DNA of 64,000 bases. It comes from Darksidea phi (Eukaryota > Ascomycota > Dothideomycetes > Pleosporales > Lentitheciaceae). The notes beneath the pieces are model-generated. The model did no database searches. It was given only the letters and a program-made list of their open reading frames with translations, and was not told the DNA's origin. Both the position numbers and the translations under genes were made by a program. The stretch is taken from the NCBI GenBank assembly GCA_030770425.1, contig JASJFT010000018.1:310001-374000 (forward strand). Direction: 5' to 3'. Positions 9,708-20,560 of this stretch are shown in pieces. Within the stretch, counting starts at the first letter, position 1. Each line of letters begins with the position of its first letter.

Positions 9708-12700
9708 CGGCTTTGTCGCTCCTCTTCCACACAGCACCAGCAACCAAAAAGACTCTGGGAGCCTTATATGTGTGTCTCTGCGAGCGTGCTTGATCGGATT
9801 AACATACCTTCACTGCTGAGCAAATGTCGTCTGCGTCCGTCGCTCGATATTATCTTCGATCTTTCCTAAGTATCAAAGGGCCACTGTCGTTGTCTACAAG
9901 GGTGTGCTTCCTCCGACCTCCAAAGCTGCAATCACAGACGAAATGTGGTGCTGCGCCTCCCTCTTTTGGCGAACTCGAGAATGTCTATCACTTCGGATCC
10001 ATGGCTTTACCGCCGTCCTTATTTCCCCGGTCGAACAGTTACTGCAGTATCTGCGGACATTCTTCCTCCACGTCTACGATTCAGGACTACTGAAAGAACA
10101 TGCGTTGGAATAACATGTCTTCCAAGAGTTTGAAGAGAAACATATGCTGTCTCTTTCGGCTCCCCTGCCCACACCGGCTAAAATAACAACTACCGCCATT
10201 ATATGGCGTCTCTGTCTCTTCCGTTCCTGGATGTTAAAAACGAACACTGCCTGAGAATGTTGTTCCGTGTCCGGACGCGTAAATGATATGAAGACAAATA
10301 CCTCCCGTAACATGGGGTGGGTGCTGTCTTTCTCCGCTCCAAAATTACCGCTACGAAATTTATGGACTAGAATCAATGACGCCCGCCCCTATGCTGGCGT
10401 CCTCTTCCGACCTTAAGCCTTAACAGAGTCGACGTATGGCGGACTTGCTTTCCTCTCCCACTCTCCTTTTTAGGACTAAAATACGATCACCACAGATTGT
10501 ATGAGTGTCCCGGCTCGCACTTCAAAATTCAAAGCATATGAACAAATTGTGATGTCGGCTTCGTAGGAGCCGAAGCATGACAAACATACAGCTCTTTACA
10601 GTCATATTGCGGCTCTTTGGGATCAATGCATGCGCCATCCTTTCAACGAGCAAGAAGGAGCCGCTTAAGGTAAATCTAGGAAGGGACATGAGATCGAGGC
10701 TTTGGAAATGTCGTATTTCCACTCCACCCGCGCTAATCTCCAGGTCGCCTGCTCATGCCTACGTTGACTAAGAGTAGACGTTATCTGCATCAGTTTGTTT
10801 GCAGGATAGATAAACGAGATACTTCTCCTTAATGGGTTTTCCGCGACCCTTTGGTTGTGGAAGCAAAAATGGTACCTTGACCTGAATATGTTCCTGGCGC
10901 TGGTTTGCGGGATGGAAATACCTATCTTGCTCCGTTTACCGGACACAGGTTTCTATCATGAGCGCGGTTATTTCTTGCGTGTTGGGTCTTAAAATTTGCT
11001 CACTCCATACACCATGGCTTGGCTGCGCTGGAGATTTACACGAAAGTTGAGCGGCTGGATGGCTTTGGTTGCTTAGGCATGCTCTTGTTATCCGGAGATT
11101 AAGAACAGCGAACAAATGTGTTTCTTCCCTCTTCCGCTTCTTCTGCCACCTCTCCGGTGCCTTCTTCACCGGAACTCGGAAGAGTTTAGTGAGATGCGTT
11201 GTTGTTAGCTACGCCAAACAGATGACTGAAGGTCCTAAAAATACAGTTAAATAGTCTGGGAGCCCCTCTTCTCCGTATCCGCGCGGTCGGTTCAGAGTTT
11301 GTGAGAAATCAAATCAAACTACCTTCTTTCATGTACTGCGCACTTCTAGAGGGTCGCAAACACGTTCATACTCAGCAAATGTCGCACTCAGCTCGTTTTT
11401 TCTTCTCCCGAAGACGACGACTGGGGGGATAAGAGGTAATTTTGCTCCCTTCTCGCGCCTCCTGCATATCAGAGCCGGCTTCACGCAGATCCATGTTCCT
11501 TCTTTGTGCTTCTGGTACACTAAAATCGACTGCATTTGATTTCACATGTTCGTTAGTTGAAGCTATGCAATACACGGGCTATGACTGGGTGTTTCTCCTC
11601 TACATCACAGCTACCTCTACCCGCGAGGCACGACCAGAGCCATCAGAAAATGCCATCTATATTGTTTGTCTTCTACACCTTAAAACTGGAAACAGAACTC
11701 ACCACATGTTCGTTCCGCGTCTATCTTACTCTCTCGATGTCGCAAGGCCTTCAAATGGCGTTGACCTGACAGCATATTTTCTTGGCGGAGCCTTCGGATT
11801 AAGCTACGTAGAATGGCCCGATGTGTGTGGGATCTAGGTTCTTCTCTAAATTAAGAAACATGGGCGGTACCGACATGGAAAGAGTACAGTGAGAGAGGTT
11901 TTCACTCCTTCCATTGCTTAGAAACTACAAGAGAGCGCTTAATGGCTTTCCCACCAATCTATGGCGTTCTTGATTAGAGCTTGGAAAACGAGGAATAACG
12001 TATTGCGTCTGGCACTCTCGATAAACATTTCCTTGTAACTCGGTTGATCCCCTTAAAAGCACTAGCATCGATCCCCATATTGCCTGCTCGCTTCGCCGCC
12101 AGAAGTCAGAACTAAATATTGGAAATATGAGCTGTGTTTGGAGCTCTAGATTTCGAAATTAACTCACTACATGTCCCTCTGCCTATCCACTCTTCCTTAA
12201 AGTTCGGAAATCCCGAAAATTCGAATCCATGTTCTTGTCCCTGGGCTTGCTAAATAAAACCTTAGATGGGATGCGCCTATGCTTGTAGGTGACATTATAT
12301 CCCTTACCTCACCGCAGCCAAGTACTCTAACTTCATAACGCACCCACGTATGTCGCTCGCTTTTTCAGTCTCTGAAATCTACATATGAATAGCTCGATGC
12401 TACTTTCTATATCCGATTACCCACATGTATAAATTAAAAGAAAACAAGAATGATGCCAACGTGCGGCCCATGAGGACTGAGGAATAAAATAGCACCGGTC
12501 ACACCGGATGGCTCCAGGATCGACAGTTCTTAGTAAGCCATTTGGGCTATGAAACCGAAAGTTCCCTTTACGTGAGAATGTTCCTGGGTTCCTGGCTGAG
12601 CTCTATTAGGGTGCGCTGGGGGATCATGTTTTGGGCTGCTTTGCTCCCTCTTCCGAATCTCGAAGTAGTAAGACGGATGGTCTATAGCTCTGTGTTGGCA

Positions 12701-14061
12701 CTGTGGAGTCAAAAAGTAAGCTGCTATCAGGTATGGCCGATCGGGGTAATCTGGATTTGTTAATTGATCTATGCACCTATCCTCTTCATCGATCTCGCGA
12801 ATGTTTCAGGTATCAAAAATGCATTTAGCGCTCACTCGTGTTTGAATGTCTCGCATCTTTGCCCAACTTCCACGGACCTACGAAATAAAATACAAAAAGA
12901 GCTATGCGAGTAACTGGCCTTTATAAATGATATCGCCGCAATTGTCTATTCTCTTCGCACGCAGTATGAGAGGTGAGGATACGATGGAAGCTATAATCTG
13001 AGGCACCTGACAGTAGCCATTTATGTACGTAACAGCTTGTGCGCTAGCGCCACATATACGCTGTTTCTTCGAGCATACCTCACCTTAATCAATACACCAG
13101 ATAACTTCTTCATGGCGTTGCGCAATCTCGCTCTGTCCGACGAATGAGTGGCCTGGGAACTTGAAACGCGGTAACGACAACCCTTATTTTGACGTTTTCT
13201 ACGAATTTTGCCTACCAATTTCTTATGTTGAGAGCTCTCTAACCTAGACTTGATTGCGTTTAGGCAATTTGATGGAATTGACATGTTTGTATTTACATCA
13301 AGAATATTGCCTATATCGGAAAAATTGGACGGAAAAGCACGGTGCGAGAAGGTTTGTGGTAATTTAAGAAACTAGACGACACTTTCTATTACGGTTTATA
13401 GAGGGAGTCCTCAATAGGAGTTCATAGCAATTAGTCCAGCTCAACCACACACCCTCCCGACTCCATCAACATTAGGCCCAAACTTTGGTAGTAACTATCA
13501 ACGCTGATGGTCTTCCAGTACAAACAAAATACTGGCGGAAGTAGATGTAGTTCAGTGAGGATGATCCTTTAGATTGGTGCCAAAAGAGAATGTTTCCTAG
13601 AACTTCTGGTTGATAATACTAATGCTATTATTTCTTTCGCTCTTTTCTTATGTAAATTTGCGGAACTTAGACTAACCGCTAGCCGATTCTGATAATAAAA
13701 TTCGATAAGTCATTTGGACTGGAAAGGTGGTTGCGCTTCCAAAAGCTCTCTACGGCTCAACAGCGCTAGGGAGGGCCGACACACTCCGACTACAGGGTTT
13801 GCGCTAGAAGCCTAAAGATTATCCGGGACATAGTTCTGTGGAATCATCGGATTATATTAATGCTAGAATCGATATATACAATCCTATATGAGTTGCCGTA
13901 ATTGGTCAGAAACAACTCTGAAACTAGACATGAAACCAACCCAGTGTTCCTTCTTGCAGAAATGACATCATCTTTGAGCGCGGCCTCCGGATCGGGACTG
14001 CAAAGTTTGATCCCGAAATTGTACTAAACAGGGACTGCAGCGCGCCATCGCAATCCCCACA
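9708..14061. other. Gene-poor 4.3-kb stretch with weak coding traces
   Basis: No gene could be supported. Open frames here are short and lie in competing frames: 11442-11837 plus (131 codons), 10665-10946 minus, 13021-13284 minus. Around 10,850-10,990 on the plus strand a frame reads MFLALVCGMEIPILLRL followed by an Arg/Tyr/Gly-rich stretch. That recalls the C-terminal part of HET-domain proteins (G-x-x-x-P-x-x-L-R-P pattern), but it is too short to call. The base composition is mixed, without the extreme TA enrichment seen at 20.2-20.5 kb. Confidence 0.45.
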
Positions 14062-14925
14062 ATGAACGCTCTATATACTGTCCTCCCCTCCCCTGGCGAA
14101 GGCCTCGGCTGCTTCTCCACGGCGTCCATCCCTGCCGGGACCCTCATTCTTAGCGAAACGCCTCTTTTCAACGTCCGCGAACCGCGCACAAACGCATCCG
14201 TCATAACCGCCTTCTCGCACCTGACGAGCATCCAACAAGCTCAATATCTCACGCTACATGCTCTCGACCCTAACAATCGAGATGTTGCCCGTGTGGTCGA
14301 CATCTTCAACTCTAACGCCTGGCAAACGGGATCTCGCACCTCCATTCTCCCTCTCGCTGCGCGCTTCAACCACTCCTGCATCCCTAATGCTAGTTTCGCG
14401 TGGAACCCACGACTGTCCCAAATTACCGTGCACGCTATTGTCGCGATCCCGGCAAATGCGCAAATTAAGCTGAGTTACGAGTTACCTTACCAGACCATGA
14501 ACTCCCGGAAAGAGAAGCTATCCGCGTATGGATTTGTGTGTTCCTGCTCTGCATGCGGGTGCGGCTCTGTATCCAGCGATGTGCGCAGAGCGCGCATGAT
14601 GGTGTTGAACGCGAGGATACGAGTCGCAGCAAGGAAGCAGATTTGGGCATCTGAAAGGCCTAGAGCGGCGTTGGAGTTGGTGAGACTACTCAAAGAGGAG
14701 GGACTTGTGGGTGAGGCATTGGGGTTGGCGTATCATGATGCTGCTGCGGGGTGGAAGAGGCATGGCCGGCTGGATTTGGCGGTGAGGTATGCCTTGAAGG
14801 AGTTGGATGTTTCCGTCATGTGCTTCGGTATGAACTCACCGTATGTGGATACTACGACGACGTTTTTGCGCGATCTGAAGGTGGAGTGGGCGGAGGCGGT
14901 TGTTAAGCAACTACCCGATGCGTAG
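14062..14925 (+). CDS. SET-domain protein (SMYD/RKM-like, fungal type)
   Basis: Predicted protein-lysine methyltransferase. Single exon, 287 residues. The N-terminus PSPGEGLGCFSTASIPAGT is the SET-N motif (G-x-G-x-F/h-A-x-x-x-I-x-x-G). The core motif FNHSCIPNASFAWN sits at 102-115, the catalytic tyrosine region LSYELPY at 137-143, and the post-SET zinc cysteines CSCSACGC at 160-167, preceded by RKEKLSAYGF. There is no MYND finger in the usual insertion, and the protein is short compared with true SMYD enzymes. It therefore belongs to the small fungal SET proteins whose substrates are mostly unknown. Helical C-terminal part (170-287) is TPR-like. No signal peptide. Confidence 0.9.
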   Translation: MNALYTVLPSPGEGLGCFSTASIPAGTLILSETPLFNVREPRTNASVITAFSHLTSIQQAQYLTLHALDPNNRDVARVVDIFNSNAWQTGSRTSILPLAARFNHSCIPNASFAWNPRLSQITVHAIVAIPANAQIKLSYELPYQTMNSRKEKLSAYGFVCSCSACGCGSVSSDVRRARMMVLNARIRVAARKQIWASERPRAALELVRLLKEEGLVGEALGLAYHDAAAGWKRHGRLDLAVRYALKELDVSVMCFGMNSPYVDTTTTFLRDLKVEWAEAVVKQLPDA

Positions 14926-15351
14926 AAACTGGTCCCGCATCGTACAAAGTGATAGGCCGAACGGTACACAGTAGAAAGCGTTCTTTCTTCTCATACCCTA
15001 AGAAGGTGTTGATGGAGGATTCATGTACAATATTGTCTCAAAGGTTGAGCAGCATAATGACATTTGTGCCCATACTCGAGGCTGCTTTTGTGTTCAAGTG
15101 TAGAAAGAAGCTCGGGATTACAATTCATCATTTAATGTCACGGGAAAAGGAGTGGTCCCATTTTCTATATGAATAAAACATAATTAGTGTGATCAAAAGA
15201 TCCCTAACTATTGGCACGAAAAGTGGATGCAATGACAAAATTAGAAACTCCCATGGACCAAAATGCACCATACCCGTCGCTATGCAGTGTAAAGATTGCA
15301 AACATATTCTTTCCATCCCAACGTCTCGCAAAGGACCATCCACTTATGCCC
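14926..15351. other. Intergenic between convergent genes
   Basis: This holds the 3' flanks of the SET gene (plus) and of the secreted repeat protein (minus). No separate gene or RNA seen. Confidence 0.5.
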
Positions 15352-16107
15352 TTAGTTAAGAGGATCAGCAACGAAAGCAGGATCGCAGATGATCTCCTTC
15401 ACTTCCGTAGCCTCGGGCTCCCACATAGCATTCAAGAGCTCCCACGGGCCAACATCACCATCAGCAAAGGTAGTATCGATAGCCGCGTTGCGTTTGACGA
15501 TGATAGGATGGCCGGAAGCGTTGATGAGCTGGCAGCGAAGGGGTTTCTTTCCATCACCGAGGACAAGCTCAACGGTGTCGTAAGGACCGGAAGACGCCCG
15601 AGGGGGAAGCTGCTCGCGAACGAGACCGTCTTTGAGAAATTTGGTCTGAGTGGCGAGCTCGCTGGGCCCGAAGAGAGCGACAGTGACTGGTGTTCCTTTG
15701 GCGGCAACGAAAGAAGGATCGCAGATGATTGTTTCGACGATGCTTTCTTGTGCGAGCGTCCACTCGTTTAAGCCGCCATCAGCGAACGTGAGAGAACCAA
15801 TGTTCTTACCGCGGTTAACGGGAATAGGGTTACCCTGCTCATCGATAATTTGGCAGCGGAGGTTCTGCTGTGGCACGTCTTCTCCGACACGAAGGCTAAC
15901 GGTTTGGAAGGGGCCGCGACTGCCACTGATATTGCGCTGCTCGAGTGTGCCGAACTGGACTTTGCTGAACTGAATACCCACTGCGAGGTCCTCATTGAGA
16001 CTTGCGAGGCTTACGGTGACGGTGTTGTCAATGGCTGGGTGAGGCTGCGGAAGGGCGAGTGCGCCGGTTGAGGCGAGGGCAGCGAAGAGGGTGGTTTTGA
16101 ATTGCAT
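15352..16107 (-). CDS. Secreted protein with two internal repeats, function unknown
   Basis: Single exon, 251 residues. Residues 1-19 form a classic signal peptide (MQFKTTLFAALASTGALA). After a 45-residue linker come two related units: about 67-135 (FQTVSLRVGEDV, LRCQIIDEQGNPIPV, SLTFADGG, ETIICDPSFVA) and about 176-247 (YDTVELVLGDG, LRCQLINASGHPIIV, TTFADGD, KEIICDPAFVA). Each unit has two cysteines (85/129 and 192/241), probably one disulfide each, and a short beta-rich pattern. A predicted role in the extracellular space or cell wall is inference; no enzyme motif is visible. ATATAAA on the minus strand at 16226-16232 lies about 120 nt before the ATG and is a likely TATA box. Confidence 0.85.
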   Translation of the reverse strand: MQFKTTLFAALASTGALALPQPHPAIDNTVTVSLASLNEDLAVGIQFSKVQFGTLEQRNISGSRGPFQTVSLRVGEDVPQQNLRCQIIDEQGNPIPVNRGKNIGSLTFADGGLNEWTLAQESIVETIICDPSFVAAKGTPVTVALFGPSELATQTKFLKDGLVREQLPPRASSGPYDTVELVLGDGKKPLRCQLINASGHPIIVKRNAAIDTTFADGDVGPWELLNAMWEPEATEVKEIICDPAFVADPLN

Positions 16108-16854
16108 GTTGACGGTTGTGGTAGAATTATTGATTAGGATATGCGTAGTTGTCGGTTTAGTGATAGGCTTTGTGTGTCTGTGGAGTGACCGATGAGATGA
16201 TCATTCAAGTGAGCTGGAAGGCATCTTTATATCGATACAACAGACGCTGGGGCGTAAATGTTTTCTAAATTCAGACATATAAGCCCCATATAGTAGCATT
16301 AGTCTCTTCGTGGTGGCCTGATGCCTTGGCAAGGTGCGGCTCGAGGTGTATCCGTCAGTAAGCAATGGCTGTACATGTAGCAACTAAAATATCGCCAATC
16401 AGAAGGTCCCAAAATCTGGGAGATCAAAAAGCTTAGTGCTAGTAAATGATTTCTAAAATGGGAGAACTCTGCAGTACGAGCAAGGCGACAAGGCGTTGGT
16501 ACGTTTTGCCTAATCGAGCGACGTGAACGATCGGATCCTAAATCTGTCGAGTGGCTCCGCCTCACGTGGGGATACTTGGCTAGGATCATTTGACAAATAG
16601 CATTATAACCAACAAGCCACAGGTGCTGTCCGGCGCATCAATGCGCGTGCGCTGGTAGACGTATGGCACAAGGCGATGAGTTACCTCTGCCAAGGGAATA
16701 GCGAGTTCGTAAGATGATCTGCTTCAGGCGGTGCATGACTATGTTGTCAAGTAAATGACGAGAACATGAAGGAAAGGCAAATATGCGATATGCGCGTTCG
16801 GATAGTCTTGAGAGCTCAAGCCAAGCTATGGCCGGGTCATCGCCGCTTCGTTAA
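16108..16854. other. Intergenic, promoter of the secreted repeat gene
   Basis: Apart from the minus-strand TATA element at 16226-16232 I see nothing. Short minus frames at 16201-16589 carry no domain. Confidence 0.45.
16226..16232 (-). promoter_or_regulatory. TATA box of the secreted repeat protein gene
   Basis: ATATAAA on the minus strand, about 120 nt upstream of the ATG at 16107. No other TATA candidate is closer. Confidence 0.4.
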
Positions 16855-17243
16855 CTATACTTTATGGATTTCTAACCATTGGGTCCGTTGGCTATGTAAT
16901 TCCAGGAGTGATCCTAAATTTAAGAAAATAATGCTATGCGATACATGGCGGATTATCTCTAGACAAGCACACGACAGCAGCTCAGGCGCAGGAGGCTCAG
17001 GCGTAGGAGGCTCAGGCGTAGGAGGCGTAGGAGTAGGAGGAGTGGGCGTAGGAGGCGTAGGAGGCGTAGGAGTAGGTGGAGTAGGAGTGGGATCAGGAGT
17101 GTCGTCGAACTTGTAGATCAAAATGTGTTCGACGCCGCCACAAGCCTCAGCTTTGTCGCCGGAGCAAGGCGCAACGCAGTAGTTGTCCTCCAGTTGCGTG
17201 AGAACACCAGCTGAAGCGCTCACGCGAATCTCGTTGCCGCAGT
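16855..17243 (-). pseudogene. WSC-domain fragment with Pro/Thr minisatellite tail (broken gene)
   Basis: WSC domains bind cell-wall glycans. From 17243 the minus strand reads the C-terminal half of one: DCGNEIRVSASAGVLTQLED, then NYCVAPCSGDKAEACGG and LIYKF, with four of the usual cysteines. A plausible intron end (CTGAT branch, then GTGTAG) precedes it, but the upstream DNA (17250-17460) has no N-terminal WSC half and no signal peptide. A Pro/Thr/Glu repeat (about 17090-16985; units PTP, PTPP, PEPP) follows, built from GGAGTAGGC-like minisatellite units. Then comes a run-on tail without features. I read it as a truncated relic; an unusual gene with a distant first exon cannot be excluded. 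Confidence 0.6.
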
Positions 17244-18270
17244 CTACACAATATCAGTAAACCACAACGTCCGAAAGAACTGTAGTGCGAACGCGGAATA
17301 ATCTAGGCAGATATGTAAAGGGAACTTGACGAAACATAAACAAAATGTGGCTCATTTTTCGCCTAAAATACTTTTGTTGCGTTGCGTCGGGGTGCAGACG
17401 AACAATCAACTTCGTATCGCCGCAAGTACGAGCACTTCCGCCGCCCCCACTCATGTGTAAATAGTAATCGAAACGTGGATATCTCCTTTATTAGTATTCA
17501 GTGGACACCATAGTAAGCGACATATAGTTGCTAGCGACTTCTCCTCTAAGACCAGCTGGATATTTATTCAATGTGATATAATTCGACTGAAGATCATTGC
17601 GAAAGCACATGACGGTGCAAAGGGCTACGTATGTTGTATAATTGCGTTCTCGCCATCATAACGGCAGCAACGAGAACGAATATTTGGACGCGTCGCGCAC
17701 TCAAATTTCAAACTTGATAAGTTGCAGACATTCCGTAATAATGCGATCTGCATAGCCGTTGCGTTCACTTGGCACGATAAAACTTCGCACCACAAGATCA
17801 CAAGGTCGAACTTGATTGCAGGGATGCTTTTCGACCCACTTATGATCAGATTTGGAGAGTTGATGTAGCTGGAGTCCGATTGGTTCGTTGCAACATGTAA
17901 GCCGCTGTTAGCATGCATAAGAGGGGTATGCATGCCAAACCGCGCTATAAACGTAAGGTGACATGGCGCAGCACTGTCAGGCGGTTTTCCATCGTCTGCA
18001 GCATGAAAACCACTTTCCACATTGAGCAGCTTGCACGTAACATCCCGCCCATCACAAGACGTTGTGGTCATGATACTCTCGCATGATAAGATGATAGGCG
18101 GCCTGTTTTGCTCGCTCATTTTTTCCCTCTTGTTGCTATCCACGAGTTCCGGTTTGAATGGGCTCAAAGAAAAAGTATCGTATACGCCAATTCCAGACGA
18201 TGTGCTGAAAGCAGTCATAACAACAACACCGACACCTGATTTACGGACACACCTAAACACCACGACGGTA
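17244..18270. other. Region upstream of GH43; long antisense frame
   Basis: A 269-codon minus-strand open frame (17625-18434) crosses this stretch and the GH43 start. Its product has no recognisable domain and I do not call it a gene. On the plus strand the GH43 frame stays open back to 18022 and contains another hydrophobic start candidate (see GH43 entry). Confidence 0.4.
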
Positions 18271-19866
18271 ATGGCTAAGCTGAGTTTTCCAACGGTACTC
18301 TTAGGCGTGTGGGATTTTTTTCGAAAAATCTGCATCACCGTGCAAATAGTCATTTTCCTCTCAATAGCCTCTACTAGCAGTTTCCCTACACCGCTAAGTT
18401 CAGATTTGGGCTGCGGAACACCGGCCGTTCTCAACTACACCACAGCGGAAGCCGGCAACCCGTTCGTAGACGGCTGGTACGCCGACCCAGATACTGCGAT
18501 CTACGACGGCATATACTGGGTCTTCCCAACCTCATCATATGAATACGAGGAGCAGATATACCTTGACGCATTCTCCAGCGAGGACCTAATCAACTGGACC
18601 AAACATCCCAATATCTTGACCATCGCCGACGTGGAGTGGGCCACGAAAGCTGTCTGGGCGCCCGCGCCGGCCTTTAGGAATGGGAAATACTACCTCTACT
18701 TTGGTGCTAATGACATACAAGAGCGCGAGGCAGAGCACGGAATGATTGGTGGTATTGGGGTTGCGGTGGCAGATAAACCCGAGGGACCGTACATCGACGC
18801 ACTTGGAGAGCCACTCATTGGGGACTATCACAATCGCGCGCAGCCAATTGACCAGGATGTTTTCATCGACGACGACGGACAGGCTTACATCTACTATGGC
18901 GGTCATAAATTTGCGAATGTGGCAAAGTTAAACGAGGACATGATTTCCTTAGGAGAGTTCGACGATGGAACGGTATTCAAGAGTATTACACCAACGAACT
19001 ACGTCGAGGGATCACAAATGATAAAGCGGAACGGGATCTATTACTTCATGTGGTCAGAGGGTGGTTGGGGCGGACCCAACTACGCCGTCTCATACGCCAT
19101 GGCCGATTCACCGTTAGGCCCGTTTGAAAGGAAGGCCAAGATTTTGCAGCAGGATAGTGCGGTTGCGACGAGCAGCGGCCATCATGGGATCATTCATATC
19201 CCGGACACGGATATCTACTACATCTTTTACCACCGCCGATCATTGAGTGAGTCGCTTCCTAATCACCGGGTGCTTGCATATGATCGCATGTACTTCAATG
19301 AAGATGGCACGATTGCGCCAGTGCGCATGTTGGTCAAGGATAACTTTGCTGATGGGAACATGATTGGATGGGAAACTTATGGGGGAGAGTGGGAGGTTGT
19401 TGATCAGCGCCTCGAGGTCGAGGAAACAACAAATGGTATGGCGCTTCTGGATACGAACTTCACAGATCTTGTTTTCGACGTTGTCATCAAGTTACCGGAC
19501 GAACCTGATTTATCTGGATCGGCGGGGCTCGTTTTTAGAGCGACCGAGACTGAAATGTCCGGCTTCAGCGGGTACTATGTCGGGCTGTCGCCATCTGGTA
19601 TTATATCGCTAGAGACATTCGAGAATGAGGATCGAACGACGATTGAAGAGGCATCCATTGTTAAGACTCAAGTGGGTAAAGGGGCCGATCACAAGATTAG
19701 GGTAACAGCAGTGGGGAATGATATCGAAGTATTTGTGGATGACTTAGAGACACCCAAGCTGACAGTGGCGGATGCAACGTTCGTTGATGGAATGAACGGA
19801 GTAATGGTCATCGACATTGGTGCTAAGTTTGGAAACGTGTCGATTTTGAAGCCAGATGAGATATAA
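18271..19866 (+). CDS. Secreted glycoside hydrolase family 43 protein
   Basis: Predicted extracellular beta-xylosidase/alpha-L-arabinofuranosidase acting on hemicellulose side chains. Single exon. From the ATG at 18271 it has 531 residues: hydrophobic segment 20-34 (signal or anchor), then the five-bladed propeller. Catalytic candidates: the base Asp in WYADPDTA (about D72), the pKa-modulating Asp in PIDQDVF (about D196) and the acid Glu in NYVEGSQM (about E246). The C-terminal 160 residues (from about 365) form a second beta-sandwich module of the CBM66/concanavalin-like type (FRATETEMSGFSGYYVGLSP). The frame also continues upstream to an ATG at 18070 and another at 18091 that starts MIGGLFCSLIFSLLLL, itself signal-like, so the true start is uncertain. 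The gene ends 330 bases before a TA-rich degenerate island. Confidence 0.92.
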   Translation: MAKLSFPTVLLGVWDFFRKICITVQIVIFLSIASTSSFPTPLSSDLGCGTPAVLNYTTAEAGNPFVDGWYADPDTAIYDGIYWVFPTSSYEYEEQIYLDAFSSEDLINWTKHPNILTIADVEWATKAVWAPAPAFRNGKYYLYFGANDIQEREAEHGMIGGIGVAVADKPEGPYIDALGEPLIGDYHNRAQPIDQDVFIDDDGQAYIYYGGHKFANVAKLNEDMISLGEFDDGTVFKSITPTNYVEGSQMIKRNGIYYFMWSEGGWGGPNYAVSYAMADSPLGPFERKAKILQQDSAVATSSGHHGIIHIPDTDIYYIFYHRRSLSESLPNHRVLAYDRMYFNEDGTIAPVRMLVKDNFADGNMIGWETYGGEWEVVDQRLEVEETTNGMALLDTNFTDLVFDVVIKLPDEPDLSGSAGLVFRATETEMSGFSGYYVGLSPSGIISLETFENEDRTTIEEASIVKTQVGKGADHKIRVTAVGNDIEVFVDDLETPKLTVADATFVDGMNGVMVIDIGAKFGNVSILKPDEI

Positions 19867-20200
19867 TAGTACAATGGATATAAGGAGTAACGTATTAATT
19901 GAAGACCTGAGTTGACCGTGTCATAATAAGAGCGTAAAGCCATATATATAGTATAGCGGCGGACGAGTTTCGAAATGGCTTTTGGGACGGTCCCGCGGGC
20001 ACTCGTGGGGTCGCGAGATGGAGGTGACGTCGCAGGTTGAAGAGGTAAGCTAGCTGCGTGGATGGATAGAGCAATTGATGAGACTGTGGAGGATAGAGGA
20101 TGGAGGATGGAATGCAACGCTCCGCGGATGAAGAAGCTTATGGGACGTTGAACAGGCAGCAGGTCACGTTTCTGGCTACTCTCGAGTCTGTAGACTACTG
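19867..20200. other. 3' flank of GH43, nothing seen
   Basis: Intergenic sequence; a 142-codon minus frame overlapping the GH43 3' end has no features and is a shadow. Confidence 0.4.
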
Positions 20201-20560
20201 TCGCTACCGCTCAACATTATAGCACGCGCTACGCCCCCTCTATAAAGCTTAAAATATTATACTATAGTATATACTACGTTCTCTAAGGCTCTAGCCGTTA
20301 CCCGTAGTATACGGCTCGCTCTCTTTTATAAGGCTCGGGTCGTCACCCGCGTAGTTATACCGTAATATAAGCTTTAGGTAATTATAGGTAATAACTATAA
20401 CCAATAACCTTCTTACGTTTTAAGGTATTCAGAACGAAATACCTTTTTATATTACCTTCTTTAGATTATTCCACGAGTTTAACGACACGATAGCTACTAC
20501 TCATTCGAAAAATAGAGTTAAAAGTTCCCGGATATAGAGTTACTATAGTAAACTATCCCA
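20200..20560. repeat. TA-rich degenerate island, probable RIP-mutated repeat relic
   Basis: About 360 bases with strongly raised TpA and many TATA/TAGTA words (for example TATACTATAGTATATACTACG near 20257) and interspersed CG-poor, TA-rich blocks unlike the flanking genes. This composition is what repeat-induced point mutation leaves in ascomycete repeats. No coding frame survives. The island runs into the 3' end of the neighbouring oxidoreductase, which takes its last codons and stop from it. A second copy elsewhere in the genome would be the proof; that cannot be tested here. Confidence 0.6.

Noticed and set aside
17625..18434. 269-codon minus-strand ORF over the GH43 start
   Set aside because: No domain, no splice or promoter context, and it overlaps the well-supported GH43 gene; the strand opposite a long gene often stays open by chance.
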